DNA from: Cytidiella melzeri
Lineage: Eukaryota; Basidiomycota; Agaricomycetes; Polyporales; Irpicaceae
Length of the DNA: 58,949 nt
Direction of reading: 5' to 3'
Assembly (NCBI GenBank): GCA_022592445.1
Contig: JABYQR010000288.1
Span: 1 to 58,949, forward strand
Part shown: positions 22,011-34,122 of the stretch, in pieces
Layout of the letters: every line of letters begins with the position of its first letter
How positions within the stretch are numbered: the first letter of the stretch is position 1
Made by a program: the position numbers and the translations under genes
Notes under the pieces: generated by a model
What the model saw: only the letters and a program-made list of their open reading frames with translations
The model's database searches: none
Told to the model about the DNA's origin: nothing

Positions 22011-23008
22011 AGCTCACGGCTACAATTCGTTGCTGGAAGGTAAAGCATGTCTCAGTAAGGTCAACTGAGGAGGTTTTTGTTGATTCAGACAACAAAGAAA
22101 TCCCAGTTACATAGGGCACACATGTATTCATACAGTAGAACATGCACTATCTGAATCACATCTGGTTGAACAGCTGTACAAGGTGTTCTGCAAGCTCATG
22201 CACATACAACACTCAAACCGTCACAGGGACATTGTTTCTATCTGACACAATTGATGAGCCATTGGTTCTGACATTGTCAAAAACAGATATAGCGCACCTG
22301 GCATGTAGTTAATTCTTGGTCTTGGTCTTGGTCTTGGGTCTGGTTCTGCAATTGACTTTGACAATTCTATGCATGCACAAGATTGTCAGCAGATTATACA
22401 TGAAGAGAGATGCAATGATGCTGATACAAGAGGGACCTTCACTTGGAGACTGAACAACAGGAGGTTTGAACACAATACATAGCTGGCCAGACTGGGATCT
22501 AGCATGCGGCTCAGCAACTGGCTCAGGCTGACCACAGCCAACTTGATTCTGCGACATGTTAGTTGTAGTAGAGCGAAGGAGATCAGAAGTAGGGGAATCT
22601 AATTCGATATTCGAACTTAAACTTCTACTGTACAAGTTGTATCTACTTATATACTACTAGAAGTTGTAAGTCCGATAAGTGTACATGTGTAAGTGAGAGA
22701 TAAGGGAAGAGTGATCAAGTGAGGTAATAGGAGTTGGAGGGAAATTGGAGAAAGGTAACAAAGGGAATAGCTGTAAGTAATAGGACCGGTGATGTGTCGA
22801 GCATGAGGAGGATCAGAGTATAGTCGGATATGCGATATGTGAAATGCAGACGTGTGCCTGTATAGAGATAAGGAAACCCAATGTTTGGTACCAATCATGT
22901 GATCCAATCGGACCATAATAGTCCCCCTCACTATCTGGTCCTACTGACTCTGCGAGAGCAGTGTTGTCTCTCCTCTCCGTCCCTCCAAAACACGACACGG
23001 AGTATACT
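22011..23008. other. AT-rich spacer with a hexamer microsatellite
   Basis: A (TTGGTC)n run is present at about 22316-22340. The rest has no clear gene. The part just before the gag-like frame (22640-23008) may be the leader or LTR remnant of that retroelement, but I could not find a second copy in the window. Confidence 0.4.
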
Positions 23009-23461
23009 ATGTCGCTTAGTGACGTTCACAAAGCCTTCGCAGATGTTGGCAAACTTACGGGTGCTGACACCTGGCTGATGTGGAAATTCCGCATTGATAC
23101 TGCAATGTCAACTATTGTTGACTTCTACAGCTATAGGGGTGGTCTTACCATTCCTCAAGAGGTCCAACGGGCTGTCTTCAATGTCCTGGCCGGACACGTT
23201 GCAGACTCTGTGATGGCCAACTATCTCAATGAGACCATGCCTCACAGACTGATGGAGAAACTCTCCAAACATTTCAAGCCAACTTCAACTATGTCGGACG
23301 TGAATGAAATTTTCCAACTTTTTTTTTCCCTCCGCCGTCCTGTCCACAAAATGGAAAAACTACTTGACGATGTGCACAACTTGTACTCGAAGATTCTTTC
23401 CAAGGGTATTGAATTCCCTGAGCACATCTTTTACTCCGCCCTCGTCAGCATCATTCCACCC
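23009..23461 (+). pseudogene. Copia-type Gag fragment (UBN2-like)
   Basis: From the ATG at 23009 the frame reads MSLSDVHKAFADVGKLTGAD, TWLMWKFRIDTAMSTIVDFY, LMEKLSKHFKPTSTMSDVNE, IFQLFFSLRRPV and FYSALVSIIPPKFW. The pattern (W..W..R, then Leu-rich helices and an A..S.IP..F block) fits the N-terminal Gag region of Ty1/copia elements, which assembles virus-like particles. It is cut at about 23461 where repeat R1 begins, and no protease, integrase or reverse transcriptase follows. Confidence 0.6.
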
Positions 23462-25405
23462 AAATTCTGGTCAGGTACATGAGCAGCAATCTACAGACAT
23501 TGCTTGCTCTCTGAACAAGGAATATAATTAGAAGACATGCTACACATAGTGTTGGCTCTGAGCAAGAATTACCAGTACTTTGGAAGCTAACTACAAATTC
23601 TCAACCCCTACATTCCTGGACAATGTAAAATTGTGGCTGCATCAGCAGTGAGTGCTGCATCTGATTGTTCTAGAAGTTTCACAACTGTTAATTGCTCTCT
23701 CAGCAGGACTTACTATCAGAACACAGCCTGTGGCAGCTCCAATGGGGGTGAGGCAGTTCAGACATCAACAGGACATGGTTGCATCAGCAGCAAGCACTGT
23801 GGTGAATTGTTGCACAAAGTTTCACAACCATGAATTGCTCTCTAGGGAGGAATTAAAATCAGAAAATAGCCTGTGACAGTTCTAATGGAGCTGAAGCAGT
23901 TCAGACATCAACAGGATGTGGTTGCATCAGCATAAAGCACTGCCTTTGAATCTTCTATACAGTTTCACAACTACCAGTTGCTCTATAAGCAGGAGTTACA
24001 ATCAGAACACAGCCTGTGGCAGCTCTAATGGGGATGAGGCAGTGCAGACATCAGCTGGACGTGTTTTCATCAGCAGCTAGCACTGCATTCAATTGGTCTA
24101 CAAAGTTTCACAACCACTGAGTTCCAAGCAGGAGTTACAGCAGTGGCAGATTTAATGGGGGTGAGGCAGTTCAGACATCAACAGTGCATGGTTGCATTGG
24201 CAGCAAACACTGCATTCAATTGGTTCACAAGGTTCTACAACCACTACTCTCTAAGCAGAAGTTACAATCAGAGCACAATCTGTGGCAGTTCTAATAGGGG
24301 CAATGCAGCTCAGACATCAACAGGACATGGTTGCATCAGCAGCAACCACTGCATCAGATTTTTCTACGAAGTTTCACAACTATTAGTTGCTCTCTAAGGA
24401 GGAGTTACAATCAGAACACAGCCTTGGGGCTGATGCAGTTCAGACATCAACAGGACATGGTTGTATCACCATAGAGCACTGCCTTTGGTTCTTCTACACA
24501 GTTTCACAACTACTAGTTGCTCTATAAGCAGGAGTTACAATCAGAACCCAGCCTGTGGCAGCTCTAATGGGGGTGAGGCAGTGCAGACATCAACAGGACA
24601 CATGTAACATGTTCTACCAATTGATCTAATGAAACACCCTCCAGCCTTTCATTCTTGAAGCAAGTAATTTTGTAGAATCAGCAGTGAACACTGCACAAGA
24701 TTAATGGCAAGATAGATGAAGCCGCTTGCTACCATTGGTGACTACCTTCATCAATGTATGGCTCCTTTTCCTGCAATCAAACTTATCAGTTGTAGTACAG
24801 TCACTTTATCCCGGATCAGATCGCCTATCAAAGGTGTCACCAATAGCAAATGCCCGTAATACAGTCAATATTCATGTCCAGATGGCTTGGCAAGATCCTT
24901 ACCAGTAACACAGTTCTTTACTGAGGTTGTTTTTGGTAGCAAAGTCACAGGTGCAATTGACTATTTCACGCTATATGATTTATTGAATTTGCTATCAATA
25001 ACATAATCACTTGTAACCCTGCTCCTGCAGTTTACCAAATTTCATCTAGATTATCTAATATAGTTCAACACCATTAAGAAGTAGACACATGTCAAACAAT
25101 CTTTATCTCCATGCTCTACTCCACAAACTTGTTTTCATTCTGTGCTCACACCCATTGTTGCACTTCAAACAATACAGCACAGTCCCTCTTCTTTCATGAA
25201 TGATTGTGTGCTGCAGTGAAGACAAATCACCAACTTACTAAACATTACTCATTGAAGAAGCTATTCCCAACAAAATTACTTGTTCAGGCTGCTACCAGCA
25301 CCAAGTTTACTCACAAATCTGGCTCAAAAAGTAAGATTTCATTCAATCTTCAGGAATTGTACTTGCCGCTTGCCGGCCTTGCTAACGCTAGTTTTCAGTA
25401 GCATA
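23461..25405 (+). repeat. Repeat R1, copy I (5'-truncated), with minisatellite
   Basis: It shares its sequence in the same order with 45226-45649 plus 47789-49030, and inverted with 55590-52700. It begins at AAATTCTGGTCAGGTACATG within the gag fragment, missing the first ~330 bp seen in the other copies. Then come the LEDM..IVLALSKNYQYFGS coding-like piece, a tandem array (see the next entry), and a 3' part ending GCTTGCCGGCCTTGCTAACGCTAGT. No full ORF or transposase motif is visible and the class is unknown. Confidence 0.75.
23590..24620 (+). repeat. Minisatellite array within R1, about 7 units
   Basis: Units of roughly 125-148 bp each contain TTTCACAACCA, GTTGCTCTCTAAGCAGGAGT, ACAATCAGAACACAGCCTGT, GGCAGCTCTAATGGGG and GCAGTTCAGACATCAACAGG. 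The last motif recurs at about 23758, 23900, 24042, 24168, 24308, 24437 and 24584. The same array has about 3 units in R1 copy II and 5-6 in copy III. Confidence 0.88.
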
Positions 25406-25534
25406 GTCTGTATTGTACTTGTAATCTCTCTCTATCTCTCTCTTGTTCTGCTTCAAGTCACGACCATCACGTAGTGCATTCTGACAAACTGTTATGACTT
25501 TTCTTAACATAGTTTGTAATGTTTTACTCTGGCT

Positions 25535-25828
25535 TCTTCAGCGTGTACAAACACCAAATTACACCTCTTTGACTCAGAGAACTTTTGTGATGTCGACAGT
25601 GTTGCAAGACCCTGTGAAACACAACCGTGCCCTAACCACTATAGATATTTGTTTGAAGCAGATTCATACAAAGTTTATAAAGTAATTGCATTGGTAGCAC
25701 AGCACAGGTATCTTGAACCTTTTGAACATCAGGAAGAACTCATTGTATATTACAAAGGATCTGTACCGCATCTCGACATACCTGCTCTAGTCACTGCATA
25801 CTTTCAAGACTTAGCAAATTGTTGAGAC
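25535..25828 (+). pseudogene. Retroelement leader-like fragment with CxxQPCPNxY motif
   Basis: One frame reads TNTKLHLFDSENFCDVDSVA, then CETQPCPNHYRYLFEADSYK, YLEPFEHQEELIVYYKGSVP and HLDIPALVTAYFQDLANC. A similar motif, CDEQPCPNRYTQ, preceded by HFFDSS, occurs in the gag leader of the gypsy element at about 34200-34370. It may be the leader region of the copia-type element whose gag follows at 26082. No start codon is evident and the function is unknown. Confidence 0.35.
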
Positions 25829-26081
25829 CACAGAACAATGAATAAAAAGTAGTAATAGATCAGGAACCATCAGAGATCATCACAGGCACAACTTACATTG
25901 GTGACACTTCCAGTCAATCTCTAGATAAGCACTCAGATTCCGGAGATAATACTAAAGTCAAAGATCTTCTAGAAGAAAATTCTAAACAGACATCATCACC
26001 TGTAATTGCACCTGTAGTACCTCATATCTCTGAAGTGTACATTCCGTACGACAACTTGATCCTTCATTGCTTTTGGTTATA

Positions 26082-27465
26082 ATGGCTGAACCAGGAAAGA
26101 TCAGCGGTAGTCAAATGATTGTCTTTGACGGTTCAAACTACAAGAAATGGTCTACTGCTATGATTGGGTTGTTCAGATATTCATACACTTGGTTAATCGT
26201 AAATGGAACCTAAACAAAACCCACCATACCCGCACCAGTTGTGACCAGCTCAGGTTCTGGTACAACTACTGCACCTCCTGACACTTCTGACAAAAACAAG
26301 AAAGTTAAGGATGGGGAAATTTGGAACAAACATGATTTAGCTTGTTTTAATATTTACCTTGATATTACTTTGCATTCCTACCTTGAAGGAGAGGAATTGG
26401 CCTCCAAAGTGTGGAAGAAATTGAAAACAGACTTTCAGAAGACATCAGTCTTAGCAAGCTCTGTTGCGTTCAGAAACCTACTTAGCTCAACTTTTGATAA
26501 GTCTAAGGATATGAACGTACAAATTCAAGGCTTCTGTTGTTGTGGATGGCCTGACTAGCCCTTATTTTTAGCATCTTACCTCTGGGTTTTACCTTTGAAA
26601 CCTGGTTGCAACCCAGTTGCAACCCTCTCTGCACAAACCCCTTACACGTCTAGTAAGCACCCGTATCACGTGGCTTAGAAGCTCTACATGGTCACGTTAC
26701 TTGCTGCTACATCACACTGGCATGTGACTCAGCTTATGTAAGACCACATGGCTACAACCAGATGGCTCAGCCCATAGCTAGGGTTTGATGTCATAGATAC
26801 TGTTCACATAGACTCCTATTGTTCTTTTGCTATTGTTCTCTTTATGGTAGAGTGTTCTCACAGGTGTGGAAATGGAATACAATAACTGGTCTCCTTTTAG
26901 GTAGATTCTCTCGCAAGTAGAGGTCTTGGCAGAGTGCAGACAATAGCTATTGTTCTCCTTTAGGTAGTGCTATTGTTCTTTGTTCACACCGCTTCTTGCA
27001 AAGCCTGCCCTTAACATGGTCTGTGCGCAGGTCCATGAAGTCTATATATACTGCTGCATGTACACTCCTAGCCCACCATCCCGACCTCTTGGTCTTTACT
27101 GGGCTAGGTAAGCAAACCCCCTCTGTACTACATAGCTGGTAGTCAGAATACTAACTTGGTCTTTACTGGGCTAGAAGCTTGCATAAAGTCCAATAGCTGG
27201 TGAGCGCACTGTGCTTCATGCCTGCCACCACCTCTTTGTCGTCATCCACATTGTGTCCCTGTTTGTCACGTCGAGCCCTGTCTCCGTGTCATCCATACTA
27301 AGATTGGAGATACCAAAGTTGCTGGATTAGACCATGATGATCAAATTAAAGTTCGTATTCTTTTGTGAGCTTTACCAACGTCATATGAAACCACCATTTC
27401 TGCATACATTGGAACTGTTGCAAAACCCAAAGAAATCAAGTTCAATATGCTCATCCCCAAGATAC
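26082..27465 (+). pseudogene. Second copia-type Gag fragment, split by an LTR
   Basis: The ATG at 26082 gives MAEPGKISGSQMIVFDGSNY and KKWSTAMIGLFRYSYTWLIV, typical of the Gag N-terminus of fungal copia elements (capsid-like role). It has a TAA after IVNGT (about 26211). The frame continues IWNKHDLACFNIYLDITLHS and VWKKLKTDFQKTS up to 26537. The LTR at 26538-27291 interrupts it. After the LTR it resumes with TKIGDTKVAGLDHDDQIKVR, a TGA, then ALPTSYETTISAYIGTVAKP and FNMLIPKI. It is cut at 27466 by the 3' LTR of the gypsy element. Nothing downstream of gag remains. Confidence 0.65.
26538..27291 (+). mobile_element. LTR of family alpha (copy B), solo, in copia gag
   Basis: It starts TGTTGTGGATGGCCTGAC and ends CTGTCTCCGTGTCA, in plus orientation. 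The flanking pentamers TCTGT (left) and TCCAT (right) differ at two positions, both transitions, so a decayed 5-bp duplication is possible. It has more substitutions than the other copies, including an expanded pyrimidine-rich middle. Confidence 0.78.
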
Positions 27466-28156
27466 TGTCACGGAGGCAAAGCTCGACGCAACTAAAAGGG
27501 ACATGATGTGGAAGACGACGAAGAGGTGGTGGCAGGCTTGAAGCACAATGCTCTCACCAGCTATGAAACTTTATGCAAGTTGCTAGCCCAGTAAAGACCA
27601 AGAGGTCGAGATGAGGGCTAGGAGCGTACATGTAGCTGCTTATATAGACTTCAGGGACCTGCGCACAGACCATGTTGAGGGCAGGCTTTGCAAGAAGCCA
27701 TGGGAACAAAGAACAAAAGAACTGCCTAAAGGAGAACAATAGCTATTGTCTAGACCTTGCCAAGAACTCTACCCATGAGAGAATCTATCTAAAAGGAGAC
27801 CAACTATTGTATTCCATTCCCACACCTGTGAGAACATCCTTCCATAAAGAGAACAATAGGGAAAGAACAATAAGGAGCCCATGTGGACGGTATCTATGAC
27901 GTCAAACCCTAGCTATGGGCTGAGCCATGTGCTTGTAGCCATGTGGTCTTACTTAAGCTAAGTCACATGCCAGTGTGACGTAGTAGCAAGTAACATGACC
28001 GTGTGGAGCGTCTAAGCCACGTGATACGGGCGCTTAATAGACGTGCAAAGGGAGTTTGTGCAGAGAAGGTTGCAACTGAGCTGCATCCCGGAGTTTTATA
28101 GATAAAAACAAGAGGTAAATTGCGAAAATTAAGGGCTAGTCAGGCCATCCATGACA
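27466..28156 (-). repeat. 3' LTR of the gypsy element (family alpha, copy C)
   Basis: Read on the minus strand it begins TGTCATGGATGGCCTGAC directly after the polypurine tract and ends TGCCTCCGTGACA. It is 691 bp, shorter than the 5' LTR (766 bp). Confidence 0.88.
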
Positions 28157-28170
28157 TTACCCCCCTCCTA
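28157..28170 (-). promoter_or_regulatory. Polypurine tract of the gypsy element
   Basis: On the minus strand TTAGGAGGGGGGTAA lies immediately before the 3' LTR. In gypsy elements such a tract primes plus-strand DNA synthesis. Its position confirms which LTR is the 3' one. Confidence 0.8.
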
Positions 28171-28321
28171 AAATCGAGCGTCCTCGCGAAGCATCACTGT
28201 GCTGTGGTGATAGAGGTCTTCTACCCGTCTACAGGGATTCAGCAGAATTGCCCCGATTGTCTAGTCAGAAGGATGCTAGGAAGTTTCTCCCCTTCTGGTG
28301 TAGTTGACTCGACGTTACCCG

Positions 28322-31300
28322 TCAGTGTGATGTTCTTGAGATATCCAGACCGATGTGTTTGCCTTCATCCCAGCTAAGATCATATGTAGATGGATAGATC
28401 GTGCGAAGGAAAGCGGGGTCGGTCTGGGTATTGAATTCCCGAAAGTGCGAGCGGAGATCCGCAAAGAGTGAAGCTTTGATGACCCGGGGCGCTCCGGGGT
28501 TTGCTTTGTAGAAGTCGTCAATCGCTTCTTGACTATTCTCGAGGTTTTTGACTGGTTCCCAGCTATTGTGTCCGTCTGAATACCCTTCCCATTTGACTAG
28601 GAATTGCAGTTTCTTCCATTGTCCGTGTAGCCTGCTGTCTAGCACTTTTCCGACAACGTACTGCTCTTCTCCGTCTATGACAATAGGATCAGGAGGTGGA
28701 GGTACGTCTTTGCCGCTGTCGTGCCAGGGACTTAGACGGTTGATATGGAAGACAGGGTGGATTCGAAGATAGCTGGGTAGATCGAGTTTGTAATCAAGAT
28801 CGCCAATGCGTTCGATGACCTTGTACGGGCCGAGTTGTCGAGGACCGAGTTTAGGGGTAGCCTGGTGGATCTGGACGTTCTTAGCGTTTAGCCAGACCAT
28901 GTCCCCTACTTGGAAGACGCGCGGAGAACGCTTCTCAGACTCGTAGAGTTGCTTCATCTTTTCTTTGCTTAGACGAAGAGCCGCTTCGGTCTCTTTGCGT
29001 ACTCAAGCCATGTTGTCAAGGCGCTCATCAAGCGACGGGATATTGCTTCGCTTGCCGACTGGTATGGTGAAGTCAGGGCAATATCCGTAGATGACCTCAA
29101 ACGGTGTTTGTGAATTACCCGCATGTACTCGCGAGTTGAGTGCAAACTCAGCCGCCGGCAGATGATCGACCCAGTCGTCTTGTCGTTGCTGACAGAATAG
29201 ACGCAGGTACTGTTTGATATCCTGGTTTTTGCGTTTGACTTTGCCATTTCCTTGCGGATGATAGGCGGTCGTAAAACCAGTCTCTATGCCTAAGCGGTGA
29301 TAGAGCACACGCATGAAGCGCGCTGCAAACTGGGGTCCTCGGTCAGAGAACACCTTCTTGGGAATGCCGTGAAGTCGGAATACTTCTTTGTAATGTGGAT
29401 CGGCAATCCCCTCAACGTTACCCTTAGTGGTGGTGGGGATGATGTGCGTTTGATCGGAGTAATGGTCGACGTACACCACGATCGAATCAAATCCCTTGAA
29501 AGGTGGTAGCTGAGTGATGAGATCTACTCCTACGTGTTCCCAAGGTCCGGCCAGAGTTTCCTGAGGCTGTAGTACTGCTTTAGGGTGCGGAGCTGACTTA
29601 TAGCGTTGACAGCGGTCGCAGCCTAGTACGTAAGTCTCTACGAAGGCATTCATCTTCGGCCACCAATAGTGTCGTGAGACTAGCTCTATGGTGCCGTGTT
29701 TGCCCGGATGACCAGCCGTGGGTGTGTCATGGCAAGATTTGACAATTTCGTAACGGAGCTCTTTGTTATTAGGGATATAGAGTTTTCCGTTGTAATAGAT
29801 GAGTCCGTCACTCTCTTCCCATTTGAGTAAACCGCCGACAAGTTTGCGAGGACCCTTCTTTCGAAGGGTAGCGAGAGCTTGTGCGACTTCTGCTTCTTGT
29901 TCCGTGCATTCTCGGATCTTTGATTCGAGTGGAGAAGCAGTGGCGAGCGTACTGGTAGCGAGGATTCGGAAGTGTTCCGGTTTCAGTACCACCTGATCCT
30001 TGTTGTCTTCTTCGTCCGTGACAGCGTGTGAGTGAAGACGAGAGAGAGGATCAGCATGTATCATGGTACTACCGGGCTTGTGTACCAACACAAGTCGAAG
30101 TCAGCCAAAAGTAATGACCAACGTGCTTGACGTCGAGTGAGGTGTTGTGCAGTCTTCCAGTACTGCAGGTTTGCGTGATCTGTCCAGATCTCAAACGGTT
30201 CCTTGAGCCCCTCAAGGTAGTGGCGCCAATCTTTGAGAGCTTCGGTGATGGCTAACATCTCCCGATCAAAGATTTCGTAGTTACGTTCTGCTTCAGTCAT
30301 AGATGCGGACCGGTAGGCGATAGGGTGGTAGAATCCATCTTCCTTCGATTTCTGGGAGATGATTCCACCGGTCGCATACCCGAGGCATGACTTCTAGACG
30401 TGTAGGGAGTTCAGGGTCCCAGACTGCCAAGATAGGCTTAGTGGTAAAGGCCTTCTTTAGCAGCGTGAAGGCAGTCTGCTGTGCTGGACCCCAGACAAAC
30501 GGTACGTCCTTCTTAGCAGGTCGTGTAGAGGCCGTGCGTGCTTTGAGAAGTCTTGAATGAAGCGGCGGTAGAAGTTGGAAACCCGATGAATCCTCTGACT
30601 TCTTTGAGGTTCTTGGGTGTGGGCCACGTAGAAACTGCTTGGACTTTGACAGGGTCCATAGCTACTTCGCCAGCGCGAATGATCAACCCGAGGTACTCAT
30701 CTCAGATTTCTCAAACTCGCACTTTTCCGGACGAAGATACAGATCGTGTTGCTGAAGTCGCTCAGGACTTCATGAACAACCTTGCGGTGCTCTGTCAGGT
30801 TGTTGCTCCAGATCAAGATGTCATCTAGATAGACAGCCACCTTGCCCTCGGCCACGAGGTCGGCGAAGATGTTGTCCATCAGAGCTTGGAAGGTAGCGGT
30901 GAGTTCGTGAGACCGAAGAACATGACTTTAGGTTCGAAAAGTCCTCGGTTGGTAACAAAGCCGCTTTGTATTCATCTCCTTCTTTGATGCGGACATTGTG
31001 ATATCCCCAACGAACATCGAACTTGGTGAAGATCTTTGCACCCTTGAGCTTGTTGATAATGTCGGTAGCAAGCGGTAGTGGGTAACGATTCTTTACAGTG
31101 ATGTCGTTGAGTTTGCGGTAGTCCTGAATAAGTCGGAGTTTGTTGTCCTTCTTTTTGATGAAAAAGACCGGAGAAGCCATTGGAGACTTAGAAGGCGTGA
31201 TGTAACCTTTCGCTAGGTTCTCCTGAATGAACTTGTCAAGCTCGGCTTGTTCGTTCAGGGGCATAGGATAAACTTTCGATTTGATGGTCTCAGGAGCGTC

Positions 31301-32104
31301 TGGTTTGAGATCAATCGAATGGTCCCAGGGCTGATGCTGGGGTAGCCGATTAGACTCTTCCTCAGAGAAGACTTTAGCGTGTCTGTGATACTCTGATGGA
31401 ACGATGTCTTCGAAGGAGCGCTGAGCTTTAGCTTCGTTTGCTTCGGCAGCAAGCTTAGTAGAGTAGGTGAAGCCGGCCATACACCAGACTTCGTCAGTGG
31501 TGTCTTGGATGATACCGGCTTTAACCCACTGCCTACGTTCTTTGCGATTACCGTCAACCTTCTGGAAAGGTTCGTTAGGAGATTCTTCCGAGCCGCTCGG
31601 AATTGTCATTTCTCCTTTTTCCCAGTTGACAGTAGGGTTTACGCGCTTGAGCCATGGTAGCCCAAGAATGACGTCTTCTGGACCTAAGTCCGTGACGAGA
31701 AACTCTGCCTTTTCAGTGTGATCTCCGACTGTGAGTGTAAGGCAAACGAAGTGCGTTAATCCGCCAGCTTTATTCTTAGTTCCGTCAATGTTATGCAATG
31801 AGATAACCCTTTCGAGCGGGTGCTGAATAATCTTATGCTTCTTGACGAACTGGTGGCTGATGAATAAAGCTGTAGCTCCTGAATCGATCATAGCAGGAAC
31901 GCGAACGCTTCTATTCAGACCTTTAACTAGTACATGTACACGGAAATGAGATGATAACCGATCTAGCGATGATATAGTACACGAGGAGATAGTAGACGAC
32001 GGGCATGGAGTAGACGTTGTACACGAGGCAGAAGATGAGGAGGAAGACGAGGACAGGGTATCAAGGGGACTCGCAGCTGCGGCTATGTCACGAGTCCGCT
32101 TCAA
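28322..32104 (-). pseudogene. Gypsy pol: protease, RT, RNase H, integrase, chromodomain
   Basis: The polyprotein makes and integrates element DNA. On the minus strand: protease MIDSGATALFISHQF; reverse transcriptase KGYITPSKSPMASPVFFIKK, RLIQDYRKLNDITVKNRYPL and VAVYLDDILIWSNN; RNase H IFDREMLAITEALKDW and WTDHANLQYW; integrase zinc-binding H-H-C-C ending GCDRCQRYK; core DLITQLPPF and FSDRGPQFAARFM; chromodomain near the end, LQFLVKWEGYSDGHNSWEPV. Pol overlaps the gag end at a run of six T (minus strand, 32108-32103), in the -1 frame. Single-base deletions between about 30080 and 30960 break the reading frame compared with the second copy. A TGA splits MA*VRKE near 29010. The third integrase acidic residue is Lys (GKVKRKNQ instead of a ..ER.NQ pattern). 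It cannot be active. Confidence 0.88.
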
Positions 32105-34122
32105 AAAACCGCGTTGATTTTGGCCGCCATTTCATCCATTTGCTTCTTCTGGATGTCTAGCATGTCCTTGAGCGCAGCAATCTTAGCATCCTTGTCATTG
32201 GATGCGTCTTGCTTTGGCGTAGTAGTGGTCGACGAGGTCGACGAGGTAGCAGCAACCTTCTGTCCCTTAGGGACGCCTTGGAGCCGTTTCAGGCAAACTG
32301 CCCCCCAGTGACCGGTGCCACCGCAGTGGTTGCAGACCGGGTCATCGGGGTGCTTCGAGTCCCTCTTTTTGTGGTTCTCGGATCCACAAACCGAGCAGCG
32401 CTTGCTCATCTCCTTCTTCCATTTCTGGAAGATTTCCTGCTTGCCTAGACCTGCAAAGAGCGAGTCGAACGAGGCGGAGAAGCGGGACGCGTCTATCTCC
32501 ATTGCATTGGGATCGCGGAACGCTTGCTGGTGGGACTTGCCATGTCCCGAGGAACTGTCCACCATAACCTTCCCCGTGCTGTTGCGGAGGTCAGCAAGCT
32601 GGGCATCGACTGCCTTGCACTGATCTTTGAGCGCATCGTAGGTGGCGGCGCGAGTTTGGAAATACGAGACACGTTGCAGGTACTCGGTGCTCAAGCTCGA
32701 CTTGAGGCGATCAAAGAGGTCCTGCTGGCTCCAGCCAGTGCGAGGGGCCCATGTCTCAAACTCAGAGATGTGAGCGGCGAAGGTCTTATTGCCCTGTTTC
32801 ATGTTGGCAATCTTTGTTTTAGCCTCCATGACAGCGTCAATAGGCTCGAATTTGGCTTTGAAGGCTTCTATAAACGTATCCCAGCTGTTGCCAAAGGCTG
32901 GTTTGCTGTTTGCAAGCTCCTCGATGTGAGGACGAGCCCAGTCGGCAGCGTCTTCCTGCATGAACGACAAAGCACTGGTGATGAGTTTGTGAGGATCAAA
33001 GATCCTCGCGCCATTGTTGTCCAACCGGACCTGGCCTTGTGCGTCTTGCTGGAAGAACGCTTTTCCTTGATTCTGTGCCCAGACTATGAACGCGTGGCGG
33101 AAGAGCCTGGCTTCCGACGATGTTTTCCCCTTAAAGGAGACTGGTTTCTCAACGATGCTTCTCTCCCGAGAAGTGTGTGTAGCAGCGGCAACCGCTGGCG
33201 TCTGTGCAGCGGCAAGTGCAGCCACCTGGTTGGTAAGATCAACCATCCTTTGTGTCAGGACGCCCAACATATTTAAGACGTCTTGCTGGCTCAGGTTGGC
33301 AACTGGGGCAGCTGGAGCAGCAGGGTGTTATGGATGGCCTGACTAGCCCTTAATTTTCGCAATTTACCTCTTGTTTTTATCTGTAAAACTCCGGGCTGCA
33401 GCTCAGTTGAAACCCAGTTGAAACCTAGCCTGCAACCCTCTCTGCACACGTCTATTAAGCGCCCGTATCACGTGGCTTAGACGCTCTACATGGTCACGTT
33501 ACTAGCTGCTACGTCACACTGGCACGTGACTCAGCTTATGTAAAGACCACATGGCTACAAGCACATGGCTCAGCCCATAGCTAGGGTTTGACGTCATAGA
33601 TACCGTCCACATGGGCTCCTTATTGTTCTTTCCCTATTGTTCTCTTTATGGAAGGATGTTCTCACAGGTGTGGGAATGGAATACAATAGTTGGTCTCCTT
33701 TTAGATAGATTCTCTCACAGGTAGAGTTCTTGGCAAGGTCTAGACAATAGCTATTATTCTCCTTTAGGTAGTTCTTTTGTTCTTCGTTCACACGGCTTCT
33801 TGCAAAGCCTGCCCTTAACATGGTCTGTGCGCAGGTCCCTGAAGTCTATATAAGCAGCTACATGTACGCTCCTAGCCCTCATCTCGACCTCTTGGTCTTT
33901 ACTGGGCTAGGTAAGCAACACCCCTCTTGTACTACATAGCGAGTAGTATCAATACTAACTTGGTCTTTACTGGGCTAGATACCTGCATAAGGTTTATAGT
34001 TGGTGAGAGCATTGTGCTATACGCCTGCCACCACCTCGTCGTCGTCTTCCACTCCGTGTCCCTAGTTGCTACGTTGAGCTCCGTCTCCGTGACACAGGGG
34101 CGGCGGGCTGGTTGGGGTCCAT
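32101..34122 (-). pseudogene. Gypsy gag, interrupted by a solo LTR
   Basis: Gag forms the particle core. The ATG at 34122 gives MDPNQPAAP. After the LTR insertion (33326-34094, duplication CAGGG) it continues APVANLSQQDVLNMLGVLTQ. Core features include FSAHISEFETW-like helices, WDTFIEAFKAKFEPIDAVME and GWSQQDLFDRLKSSLSTEYL. The nucleocapsid end has CNHCGGTGHWGAVC, a proper C-x2-C-x4-H-x4-C knuckle. A first, imperfect one (CSVCGSENHKKRDS) has Ser where the last Cys belongs. The frame ends KINAVF followed by TGA at the six-T run. Excising the LTR and one CAGGG would leave gag open, so the insertion is the main break. Confidence 0.85.
33321..34099 (+). mobile_element. Solo LTR, family alpha (copy D), inside gypsy gag
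   Basis: The LTR spans 33326-34094 (TGTTATGGATGGCCTGAC ... CCGTCTCCGTGACA). It is flanked by the perfect pentamer CAGGG at 33321-33325 and 34095-34099. Its orientation is opposite to that of the host element. Gag sequence resumes on both sides (APAAPVANL and DPNQPAAP), so it inserted after the gypsy element was in place. Confidence 0.92.

Noticed and set aside
23590..24620. Regularly spaced repeats resembling a CRISPR-like array
   Set aside because: Units of 125-148 bp are similar along their whole length, with no unique spacers, in a eukaryotic genome. It is a minisatellite inside repeat R1.
30821..31000. Programmed frameshift within reverse transcriptase
   Set aside because: The sister copy is in frame through the same stretch, and several deletions cluster, so damage or base error is the better explanation.
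27466..34094. Inverted alpha LTRs at 27466 and 33326 as TIRs of a DNA transposon around gypsy pol
   Set aside because: The copy at 33326 has its own CAGGG duplication and interrupts gag. The LTR pair of the gypsy element is 27466-28156 with 35243-36008, both in the same orientation, supported by the polypurine tract and primer site.
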